In this document: piece by piece, positions 54,823 to 63,396 of the stretch
How the letters are laid out: each line of letters starts with the position of its first letter
Position numbering within the stretch: the first letter of the stretch is position 1
Assembly (NCBI GenBank): GCA_902767775.1
Contig: CACXIP010000016.1
Coordinates: forward strand, 1 to 64,000
Direction: 5' to 3'
DNA length: 64,000 nt
Origin: an uncultured Prevotellaceae bacterium
Lineage (GTDB): Bacteria > Bacteroidota > Bacteroidia > Bacteroidales > Bacteroidaceae
Made by a program: the position numbers and the translations under genes
Notes under the pieces: model-generated
The model's input: only the letters and a program-made list of their open reading frames with translations
Database searches by the model: none
What the model was told of the DNA's origin: nothing

Positions 54823-57537
54823 ATGTCTAGTTTGACCATCAACATCGCCAAATACGCCTCTGGCTCATGGCCCGACAACATAGGAGACACTACGCTCTTC
54901 TATTCTGCTGGCTATACCCGCCATGCCAGTGATGTGAGCGGATTGTTTCTCGACAACCCGCCTGTGCTCTCGCCCAAGCATGCCAGTCTGGTGTGGCGCT
55001 ACAATGCGGATGTCGACCATTACATCCTCATTCATGTGCAGGGCTCACATGTGGTGAGCAAGGCACTGGGGCGTATCTATCCTTTCCGTGCCGGCTATGA
55101 GGTAAGCCGCGACGATATGAATAAGATTGGATTCTGCCTCACGTCGCTCTTCCGCACAATGCCGCGAATCGGCAGGATGCCGGAGGGTAGGGTGAATGCT
55201 GCCGCTGTGGTGAATGTGGGTAATCCGATTCCTACGACGGCGGCTAATACACTGAGAACCCATATCATTAAAGCACTGCTGCAGGGAAAGCCACTGTATC
55301 TCGCTTTCGACATCATGGGCGAGGAGTTCTTTGGCGACGGGGTGTTCACGGGTGAACTGCAGACGCTGACATCCGCCATAGAGACGCTGCCCCTCAACAT
55401 ACGCAGATATGCTGCCTTCGGTTTCTGTGTGGATGAGCACTATCTTGATGTCCTCGGCGGCGTTCCCATCATTGTCTACGACAGGGTGAGCAAAATGCCT
55501 GTTCCGCAGAATGCCATCACGATGACATGGGATGAGGCGACAACTGCTCCCGCCCGTATTGGTGAGAAAGAGGATGCCCTGCTTAGGGGTATTAATTTGC
55601 CTGGGGCACAGGAACCATTGCTGTCTTTCGACAACCTGACACGGGCTTTCAAAGTGGGCGGTATGACACCTGACCAGTTGCGCGACAGTGACTGGACCAT
55701 TTGGCGGATGCTGGGCAACAGATTCAACCAACTTGGTACCAACAGTTGGAAAGCATTCAGAAACTATTATTCCCGGATGGATGCCGAGTCGCAGCAGGCA
55801 TACGCCAAAGCCATGCGGGATGTTTCATTGGAATGGTCGATGGAGGGGTTCCATGAGGATGTGTTCAACCTGATGGACTATGATGGGGACAGTGTGTCGA
55901 AGTTGCAGGCCAAGGCTTTGCCGGGATATCTCTATGAAGGGCGTCACTCCTTCCTCTTCAAAAAAGGACTCAGTGAGGAGCAGAAGGAACGGCTTGACGG
56001 ACGGTTCCTGAGATCGCTTAAACTGACCGAACCGCAGTCTGTCATCAATTGGTATGGCATTTTCAAAAAAGAGGGACTCGATAAGAACAAGGGCGTGACA
56101 GCGGTTTTCGGAGAATTGTTTGGCACCCTCGTTGTTCCAGAACTGAAATCCATGCGTAAGATAGTCGAATGCATGAGCAAATACCCGTTTGTCCCCACTG
56201 AATATTTCAAACCGCCCAAACAGGTGTCGATGCCTGAGGGAATAAAAAACTTGAAACCTGCTTATCGTGAACTGATAGAGACGTGGGTGCGAGATGCTGC
56301 AAAAGGCTATTCGTTTGGTGATATCGGCGCGGTGATATCGGCTTTCGGCAGAATATTGGATTCGAAGAGCAAGGATAGGTCGCCTGAGAGCATGGCTCTG
56401 ATGCAGGTCGGGGAGGAGGAACTGTTCGCACTGCTCTCGAAGGGAAACGATAACCAGAGGTACGACTATTGTGAGAACCTGTTGGGCGTGGGGCGTGCCT
56501 TGCCCAAGTACTGGGACGACTTCTTCCATGATACTCTGCTGCCTGCTGTGCAGCACACCTTGTTCGGCGGAAAGAGAAATGAGGCTTACCGACCTTTGCT
56601 CACCAAGGAGCAGTTGCTGGATGTGCATGAGTGGTCCCGTATTGCAGCCATCCGGAAAAACCACCCGCTCGTCTACAAAGTGATTAGAGAAAGGCTCAAG
56701 ACCTATTTTGAACAGACATCAACAGCAAAGGGTCTGGGCAGTGACATCAAGACTCATTTCATCAATGCGGCGTCACTCAAAAGGGAGAAGAAAAATCCCC
56801 AGGATGACAAAGCGATTGTAAAATACAAGGGCAATGCCGTTGAGGCTTATCCGATTATCAGTTTATTCATTTCAACCATCAAAAAAAGCAATAGCAAAAT
56901 GTCAAAAGAGTTGGATCATTTGTTCCGTGACCTTAAGGGTACACGCAACTGGGGAAAAATCAGGTTGGTGGCATGGGCATTGACTGCCGTCATTTGTGCC
57001 ATCGGTGGTTTGGTGGCGGGCAAATACCTGTTCTCACCGGAGAAGCCATTGGCCAAGGATGGACTGTCCATTGTATGGGAGGGCAACCAACAATGCAACC
57101 TGATGCAGCAACTCGCTAATGTAGTTGACTGGGACAGCGTCAGTATGGTGAAGGTGGATACCCTGGAGGTTCCTCACCTCACTTTCAATAAGTCTGCCGA
57201 CTTGCTCCCACTCAGCAAGGCATACTACAGTTTGAAGGGTTTGGAGGTGCCTGATACCGCAAAGGTGAGGGCATACCTCTTCAATGAGAAAGGTGAGCCT
57301 GTAGGGAAGGAGGACACGCTCACCATCGTTGATGGCAAACCATTGCTCGAGAGCATCTACGACAAGAAATACCGCCTCCGTAATGTCCAAGTCAAGGGGA
57401 GCACGATTGACATTCCCAACAAAGTGCTGCTCGATAATGACTCTACTCAGTTGAGCACCTTGGATGCCAAGTACTACCTTATGGTGGTGAAATATCTGAC
57501 AAAGAAACTGCCAGATGATGTAACCATCGCTTACTAA
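54823..57537 (+). CDS. TM-anchored GTPase-associated (GAP1-like?) protein
   Basis: 904 residues. The large cytoplasmic N-terminal part begins SLTINIAKYASGSWPDNIGD and continues SPKHASLVWRYNADVDHYIL and GRIYPFRAGYEVSRDDMNKI, a start that recalls GTPase-associated protein 1 (GAP1-N) proteins found next to such GTPases. The resemblance is weak and unsearched. A middle helical region (about 290-700) follows. One TM helix lies at about 715-735 (LVAWALTAVICAIGGLVAGKYLF), then ~170 residues probably outside, beta-rich (GLSIVWEGNQQCNLMQQLAN). It may connect the soluble NTPases to the membrane machine. An AAGGAG at 54791-54796 could act as a ribosome site. Confidence 0.6.
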   Translation: MSSLTINIAKYASGSWPDNIGDTTLFYSAGYTRHASDVSGLFLDNPPVLSPKHASLVWRYNADVDHYILIHVQGSHVVSKALGRIYPFRAGYEVSRDDMNKIGFCLTSLFRTMPRIGRMPEGRVNAAAVVNVGNPIPTTAANTLRTHIIKALLQGKPLYLAFDIMGEEFFGDGVFTGELQTLTSAIETLPLNIRRYAAFGFCVDEHYLDVLGGVPIIVYDRVSKMPVPQNAITMTWDEATTAPARIGEKEDALLRGINLPGAQEPLLSFDNLTRAFKVGGMTPDQLRDSDWTIWRMLGNRFNQLGTNSWKAFRNYYSRMDAESQQAYAKAMRDVSLEWSMEGFHEDVFNLMDYDGDSVSKLQAKALPGYLYEGRHSFLFKKGLSEEQKERLDGRFLRSLKLTEPQSVINWYGIFKKEGLDKNKGVTAVFGELFGTLVVPELKSMRKIVECMSKYPFVPTEYFKPPKQVSMPEGIKNLKPAYRELIETWVRDAAKGYSFGDIGAVISAFGRILDSKSKDRSPESMALMQVGEEELFALLSKGNDNQRYDYCENLLGVGRALPKYWDDFFHDTLLPAVQHTLFGGKRNEAYRPLLTKEQLLDVHEWSRIAAIRKNHPLVYKVIRERLKTYFEQTSTAKGLGSDIKTHFINAASLKREKKNPQDDKAIVKYKGNAVEAYPIISLFISTIKKSNSKMSKELDHLFRDLKGTRNWGKIRLVAWALTAVICAIGGLVAGKYLFSPEKPLAKDGLSIVWEGNQQCNLMQQLANVVDWDSVSMVKVDTLEVPHLTFNKSADLLPLSKAYYSLKGLEVPDTAKVRAYLFNEKGEPVGKEDTLTIVDGKPLLESIYDKKYRLRNVQVKGSTIDIPNKVLLDNDSTQLSTLDAKYYLMVVKYLTKKLPDDVTIAY

Positions 57538-57557
57538 AATAAAGAAATGAGCATATG

Positions 57558-57580
57558 CTTTACTTCTTTAACTTATTAAA
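57558..57580 (-). repeat. AT-rich 23-bp element, right (inverted) copy
   Basis: Inverted partner of 54796-54818 (three mismatches), lying in the 66-base gap before the PBP-like gene. Confidence 0.6.
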
Positions 57581-57603
57581 TATTTAACTACTTGAATAAC
57601 AAA

Positions 57604-60333
57604 ATGATGGAAGAGCCAAGAATTGACCCCCAACTTCATAGGGACAGACAAGTGGCATTGCGCCCCTTTTTGGTGGCAGGAGTGCCCATATTCATCCTCC
57701 TGCTGGCTGTAGTGCTCTCTTTCTTCCAAGGTTGCACCGCCTTGGGCAAGGTGAGCAACGACAGTCTCTATGACCCCTCATCGGAAGTGGGAGAGGATGA
57801 GGGCTTTGTGGGGAAGGCAAACTTGTTGCTGAGAGAATTGGTGGCTGATGTCGACAACTCGGTCAGCGCCACCTGCCTCGACAGCCTTAATAGGCACTAT
57901 CCTGCCTTGGAATTTGCTTTGCCCTATGCCGAAGCGCATAAACCCTATATAGAAGCTTCCGACCTGCGTCTGGTGGCCATACACCCTGAGCGCATCAAAA
58001 ATGAGTCTCTGAGGGAATTCTTTTTCAACAGCCGTCTGCCACAACTGTTGCAGAGGCAAGGTGAGCAACTTGATGAGACATACTTCAAGATTCGTTGCAG
58101 AGGAGTGGACACCAGGGTGAACCATACCCGGCCTATCGAGGTACAGTCCATCGAACTGTTGCCATCCATGTTTAAAGTGGCGCTGGCGAAGAATCCATGG
58201 ACAGGCATCATTATGGGCGCTCCCAACGGCCTGTTCAATGACAGTGATGCAGTATTCCTCACATATGGTAACAGTGTGTTGCCCCTTCACAACGAGCCGA
58301 GGCTTATACGTGACAATCCCCTGCAGTTTCATGCGGTCATGGGGGAGGGTACCTTGAAGGGTACACATGGCGACATCGATTACTATGACTATTACCTGAG
58401 GACGTTCAAGAGCGATGAGGTGCACAGCATCAATATTGACCTCCGTGAGCAGGAGAACACAAGAGCACGTGCAGACTTTATGCTCTGCTATTCCCATGAC
58501 ACGTTGCTTATCTCGCACAGTACCGACCTCATGGTGATTGGCGAGGGAAAGGCGAAAATGTATCGGAAGCCGGAAACAGGTTCGCAGCGACCATCATCCA
58601 TCCCCTTTGTCGATGGGATGAAACTGCTGGTCTATGATGACGAGGAGAGAAAACTTGGTGAGTTTGTCATCCAGCGCCAGGATCCGTCGCGCATGCTGTC
58701 GTGCTTGGTGCAGTCGAACATGGGGACAAGCCGCTTCTTTATCGACCCATCACAGACCGACCTCTTCACTCAGCAGATGCTAAGGGGACTGTCTCGACAT
58801 CTGTCCAACCGCGACAATGTCGGCAGGGTAGACTTGTCAATCGACCCACTGCTCTCCAAGGAGTTTGAGCGTGAGGTAACAAACTATGTGCACCACTTGC
58901 AGGATGTCATTGGAAGAGGAAAACCCAGCCGTCAGACCAAAGAACAGTACGACATGTCGGTGACCATCATGGACATGTCGACAGGGCAGGTGCTCGCTAC
59001 CCCATTCTACACATCGCTGTTTGACTTTGACGACTATCCTGAGGCGATGAAGATGACGATACGCAATACCTCTTTGTCAAGGCGCTCTGTGGGGTCAACC
59101 TTCAAACCCCTCGTTGCTTTGCCTGCCATCCTCTCCAACCCCAACTTGTTGGACATGAATACGGCAAGTCCTCATCGATATCATTGGGACCGCAAGTCAT
59201 CAGATGTTGACTTCTTTGGAAGAAGAACCCATTTGTGGGCAAAGAAATCGTCAAGCCATTGGGAAGGATGCGATTTTACAACCTTCCTGTCGCGTTCTGA
59301 TGATGTCTACCCAGTGGCTTTGGCGGCATTGGCGATGACCAATGAGCGCTTGGATGCTTCAGTCACGACCCTGCCTGTCGATGGAAACAACAACTTCTTC
59401 ACCTTGAGCAATGGTAAAACCAGATACCTCATGTTCAGAAAGGCTGAGGATGCGCAAACCATCAACCAGCGCAACCGGTATTTCACCGATTGGTTGTCAT
59501 ATCTCTATAACACCAGTTATGACAATGACTATGTCAATGACCTCAACTTGTTCAAAGGATTGTTTGTCAACGATTCCTTGAACATTGACCAGAAGCATTT
59601 CGGGTTGGATGAAATCACGCCGGAATATACCGACCTCCGCCTCGACCGTTTCTATGATGGTGATGATTTCCATCATAGATTGGTGCCGTGGACCCTTGGA
59701 CAGGGCGACAATATGTGGAACTGCATCAAGGTGGCCGAGGCATGGTGCCGCATGGTCAGCAAGCGACAGGTGAACGCTTCCTTCATCAAGCAGCGAGGTG
59801 ACTCCCTCCCGTCTCTCATTCAGGCTGGACCCGCCTATCCAGGTAGCGTGTTCGGTGAGAGGTCGGTGAACAACATCAACAGCACATGGAACACATTCCT
59901 GGGAAAACTGCATGATGCTCAGCAAAGTGGTGGACTATTGTCGCCCATGCGAAATAGGGTGGTGGAACTCAATCAGAGGGAGCATACCCAACTGACGTTG
60001 TTCTCCAAGACAGGAACTCCCGATTCCTATATTAGGTATGAGTTCCCTATGCTGGGTGGCAACAACAGGTATGTGGATATCGGTATGTACACTTTCGCTC
60101 TGATGGACAACAATCAGTATGAGAATCGTGTGCTGCGCAATCTGCCCTCCAAAGGTGTGGTATGCGTGGTGCGCATCACCCGTTCATATCAGTGCAACCA
60201 ATGCCGTCCCGGAAAGCAGTGCGATGCATGTGAGCGTTACATGGGTCTGCAGTCATCTCATGCTCGCAACTTCTTCAGCGATTCTGCCACTCGCCTCCAA
60301 AAGTTCTATGAGATGACGAAAAACTATTATTGA
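57604..60333 (+). CDS. Penicillin-binding-protein-like transpeptidase, membrane-anchored
   Basis: 909 residues from ATG at 57604. One TM helix at about 22-41 (FLVAGVPIFILLLAVVLSFF), then a long ~400-residue outer part and a transpeptidase-like domain at about 430-840. SxxK is Ser498-Lys501 in VGSTFKPLVALPA. The SxN position reads SDD (Ser565-Asp-Asp) in FLSRSDDVYPVALAALA. KTGT is at 802-805. The region before it, VTIMDMSTGQVLATPF, is the usual PBP strand. Near the C-terminus there are two CxxC pairs (864/867 and 873/876). With the SEDS-like protein it may form a SEDS/class B PBP pair, though the Asn-to-Asp change could alter catalysis. Confidence 0.8.
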   Translation: MMEEPRIDPQLHRDRQVALRPFLVAGVPIFILLLAVVLSFFQGCTALGKVSNDSLYDPSSEVGEDEGFVGKANLLLRELVADVDNSVSATCLDSLNRHYPALEFALPYAEAHKPYIEASDLRLVAIHPERIKNESLREFFFNSRLPQLLQRQGEQLDETYFKIRCRGVDTRVNHTRPIEVQSIELLPSMFKVALAKNPWTGIIMGAPNGLFNDSDAVFLTYGNSVLPLHNEPRLIRDNPLQFHAVMGEGTLKGTHGDIDYYDYYLRTFKSDEVHSINIDLREQENTRARADFMLCYSHDTLLISHSTDLMVIGEGKAKMYRKPETGSQRPSSIPFVDGMKLLVYDDEERKLGEFVIQRQDPSRMLSCLVQSNMGTSRFFIDPSQTDLFTQQMLRGLSRHLSNRDNVGRVDLSIDPLLSKEFEREVTNYVHHLQDVIGRGKPSRQTKEQYDMSVTIMDMSTGQVLATPFYTSLFDFDDYPEAMKMTIRNTSLSRRSVGSTFKPLVALPAILSNPNLLDMNTASPHRYHWDRKSSDVDFFGRRTHLWAKKSSSHWEGCDFTTFLSRSDDVYPVALAALAMTNERLDASVTTLPVDGNNNFFTLSNGKTRYLMFRKAEDAQTINQRNRYFTDWLSYLYNTSYDNDYVNDLNLFKGLFVNDSLNIDQKHFGLDEITPEYTDLRLDRFYDGDDFHHRLVPWTLGQGDNMWNCIKVAEAWCRMVSKRQVNASFIKQRGDSLPSLIQAGPAYPGSVFGERSVNNINSTWNTFLGKLHDAQQSGGLLSPMRNRVVELNQREHTQLTLFSKTGTPDSYIRYEFPMLGGNNRYVDIGMYTFALMDNNQYENRVLRNLPSKGVVCVVRITRSYQCNQCRPGKQCDACERYMGLQSSHARNFFSDSATRLQKFYEMTKNYY

Positions 60334-60345
60334 TTGACTGTAAGA

Positions 60346-63300
60346 ATGATCAACGAAAATCTAACTTGTCCCTTCTGTGGTTCCGACTGTATTTATTTCA
60401 GTCGTAAGTATAATATATATATCTGCGAAGAGTGTAATAAAAGGTTTTCCGAGGCTTCTGATAAAAAACCGAATGTAGAACAGTCGGAAAATAAACAGCG
60501 CCTTTTTTTCAGTTATGGCCATGACAGAGCTACTTCTGAAATTGTTTCAAGAGTAAAAAAAGATCTTGAGGCACGAGGCCATCAAGTTTGGATAGATACG
60601 ACGAAAATCAAACCAGGTGATCATTGGCGGGATGACATTGTAAAAGGAATAGTTAACTCGTCAAATATCATAGCTTTCCTATCTGAACATTCAACTAGAA
60701 ATCCGGGCGTTTGCCTTGATGAACTGAAAATAGCTATTTGTGTCAAGGGCTTAAATGTCAAAACTGTGCTCGTTGAGCCAGAGAGAAAGATACAGCCTCC
60801 TTCCACCCTCTCTGACATCCAGTGGGTGGATATGAGTGACTGGTACGAAGTGAAACGTTCGGATGAAACGGTTTTTGATGAATGGTATAAGGAAAAATTT
60901 AGGGAATTGTGTGAGGCTATTGAGTCAGATGATACGCTGGTATTGGATGGTGATATCAATTTTCTGAAAAGAAAGCTTAGCCCGAATCTAAATACAGACA
61001 AGGAACATGAACTGTTGAGAAAGGATTTCTATGGAAGAGAATGGCTGAATAATTATATAAGTGATTGGAAGAAAGACAGTTTGTCAAAGGTATTGGTCAT
61101 ATATGGGAAGCCTGGTAGTGGGAAAAGCGCATATTGCGTGAATTACTCACATTACAATGCTGATGTCTATGGGTGTTTCTTATGTGAGTGGAATCGGACT
61201 CAGACCACCAACCCTTGTGACATGATACGAACAATAGCGTTTAAGTTGGCAACTAAACTGCCTGATTATCGTGTAATGCTTGTCAACTTGTTAAAAGATG
61301 CTGCTCCCAATCTCAATGAAATGAAACCGGAGGAACTCTTCAACTATCTCCTTTCTACTCCTCTTAATCATTCTATTGATGGAAATCGTGCTACAGGCAT
61401 GATTATCGTTGACGGACTTGATGAGGCGGAAATATATGGTGAGAATCCTCTTGTAAGAGTTTTTTATATGTGCGTGCAAAAACTGCCTCATTGGATTAAG
61501 GTGATTTTTACAAGCAGACCGGAGCCCAGTGTTAAAGAACACTTGCAATCTTTCCAGCATGTCGACATTATTGAGGATATGCCTGATGATTATAATGACA
61601 TCCTTCTGTTTCTGATGAATGCGCTGAAGGAGGAAATAGCAGGCTCTGAAAAGAATTTGGATATAGTTCGACATATTTGTGATCTCAGCGAGGGGGTATT
61701 CCAATATGCGGCTTTTCTAGTAGAGGAGATACGAAGCAAGGCAATTAGTCTGTTGGAAGCTAATACATTTCCAAAGGGCCTGAATGCTTTTTATCTATGC
61801 TCCATGGAGCGAAAGTTTAAAACTAAGGAGGTTTTTGAGAAAATAAGATCTTTCTTGGAAATCTTATGCGTCGCAGACTCCATGCCTGAACCTATCATAA
61901 GGGATGTTTGTGGCTTGGGTACTTATGAATACCTCTCACATCTTGGCAAGATGGGAGCATGGATTGTCGTACTCAATACCAAGGAAGCAAATATGGTGTC
62001 GTTCTGTCATAAGTCAGTCAGAGACTGGCTTACTAATCCAGCTCAAAGTGGAAGATTTTTTGTCGACAGCAAGAACGGGGCTTTGGTGTTGGCGCGTTAC
62101 TGTAGAAATCATTTGGATGAGGAGTATGCTAGGGAGCATATCGGAGATTTGTATGTGAAGGCAGGTGAGTTTGCTGAACTGGAGCAATTTTTGATTGAGA
62201 ATAAGGATGAACTATATCCGTTTTGGAAAATATGGTTTAGTTTTCCTAAAGATTGGAATCACAACAACCTTCTAAGCGCTTTTTGGACATCAAAATCACG
62301 AAATGGTTTCTTTTCCAGACTGTTGAGGGAAGGAGATATGGATTTTCTGCGATGGATAATAGAGAAGGCGAAGAACAATTACGGCATAGAGACATTTGAC
62401 CGTGAATTGGTCACGTTGTATATAGAAATTGTTCATTTGTCAGGCGGTTGTTCTGATGCTGTGGATATTATCAATGAGTATCAAAAGAAATACACTCTCG
62501 AGCAGATAATCAATGATGAATATCTCCTAATGCAGAGAATTCGAAAAATACATCATGAGACCTATTATGTTCATGCTGGTAAGTTGTTGGAGGAAGCCAT
62601 GCAGTTGTTTAGGAGAATCAACAATAAATTTCCTTCAGCATATAATGAATTACTTTTCTTGATAGGAGGAAAACTCGGAATCCTTTTAGGCGATTGGATG
62701 CTTTCCAAGGAATGGATCGACAGGTCGGAGCGCTTTGCCGAAGAAAAAGGATTGGAAGACATCCATAGGAGAAATGCGAGGAAATTGTCCGATTACTATT
62801 GTCATGAGGGCAATCTTGGGGAGGCAGAAAACGTCTTGCTTGAATATATACCGAAAAGTAATGGAATAAAAGCCAGATATGAGGCTTACCTTGTTGGTGC
62901 TCTAGGTAATGTATATACCTGCATGGACAAAGATAAGGCCGCCTTGGATTGTTACAACAGGCTGCTGGACTACACATCAATGAAGGGACTCTCTGGTTGG
63001 ATGGCTAATGCCTATCTTGGGTTGGCCAATGTTAATTATAAACTGAACAAAATTCAAGTGGCTTTAGATTACGCATCACAGGCGAATCAAATTTATATCA
63101 GAATTCAGGAAACATGGGGGTTGGTAATGAGCGATACCATGATGGCCGCATGCAAAAGCAAACTTGGAACAGCTCCAATAAGAATCGCCTGCAGTAAAGC
63201 ATTGAACTTGGCTAAAAAAATGGAATATGGTGGATGTGTTTCGTCAATCGAAGATTTGTGCTCGGGAAAATGTGATTACTTGAAGTTGTATTTTCTATAG
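60346..63300 (+). CDS. Zinc-ribbon / TIR / NACHT-like NTPase / TPR protein
   Basis: 984 residues from ATG at 60346. Order of parts: zinc ribbon with Cys8, 11, 27 and 30; TIR domain at about 52-190 (FFSYGHDRA, VWIDTTKIKPGDHWRDDIVK) with candidate catalytic Glu126 in CLDELKIAI; NACHT/STAND-type NTPase with GKPGSGKS (254-261) and IIVDGLDEAE (353-360, Walker B) and a TSRPEPS sensor; winged-helix-like segment; then helical TPR-like repeats to the end. TIR domains of this kind can be NAD-cleaving effectors. The gene is visibly more AT-rich than the seven before it and starts 12 bases after the PBP-like stop, so it probably joined the operon later or is an exchangeable effector. Confidence 0.88.
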   Translation: MINENLTCPFCGSDCIYFSRKYNIYICEECNKRFSEASDKKPNVEQSENKQRLFFSYGHDRATSEIVSRVKKDLEARGHQVWIDTTKIKPGDHWRDDIVKGIVNSSNIIAFLSEHSTRNPGVCLDELKIAICVKGLNVKTVLVEPERKIQPPSTLSDIQWVDMSDWYEVKRSDETVFDEWYKEKFRELCEAIESDDTLVLDGDINFLKRKLSPNLNTDKEHELLRKDFYGREWLNNYISDWKKDSLSKVLVIYGKPGSGKSAYCVNYSHYNADVYGCFLCEWNRTQTTNPCDMIRTIAFKLATKLPDYRVMLVNLLKDAAPNLNEMKPEELFNYLLSTPLNHSIDGNRATGMIIVDGLDEAEIYGENPLVRVFYMCVQKLPHWIKVIFTSRPEPSVKEHLQSFQHVDIIEDMPDDYNDILLFLMNALKEEIAGSEKNLDIVRHICDLSEGVFQYAAFLVEEIRSKAISLLEANTFPKGLNAFYLCSMERKFKTKEVFEKIRSFLEILCVADSMPEPIIRDVCGLGTYEYLSHLGKMGAWIVVLNTKEANMVSFCHKSVRDWLTNPAQSGRFFVDSKNGALVLARYCRNHLDEEYAREHIGDLYVKAGEFAELEQFLIENKDELYPFWKIWFSFPKDWNHNNLLSAFWTSKSRNGFFSRLLREGDMDFLRWIIEKAKNNYGIETFDRELVTLYIEIVHLSGGCSDAVDIINEYQKKYTLEQIINDEYLLMQRIRKIHHETYYVHAGKLLEEAMQLFRRINNKFPSAYNELLFLIGGKLGILLGDWMLSKEWIDRSERFAEEKGLEDIHRRNARKLSDYYCHEGNLGEAENVLLEYIPKSNGIKARYEAYLVGALGNVYTCMDKDKAALDCYNRLLDYTSMKGLSGWMANAYLGLANVNYKLNKIQVALDYASQANQIYIRIQETWGLVMSDTMMAACKSKLGTAPIRIACSKALNLAKKMEYGGCVSSIEDLCSGKCDYLKLYFL

Positions 63301-63371
63301 TTCGATTTCCATCAATTGTCTCTGATTGGATGACTTGCAAAATCTCTAGGCAATTGATAAACCTATCAGCC

Positions 63372-63396
63372 ACCCATTAGCAAAGTGGGTTTTTTT
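63372..63396 (+). terminator. Terminator at the end of the eight-gene operon
   Basis: Seven-base stem (63372-63378 / 63384-63390, one G-T pair) followed by T at 63390-63396, 72 bases past the TIR gene stop. It overlaps the last codons of the minus-strand epimerase gene. Confidence 0.6.
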
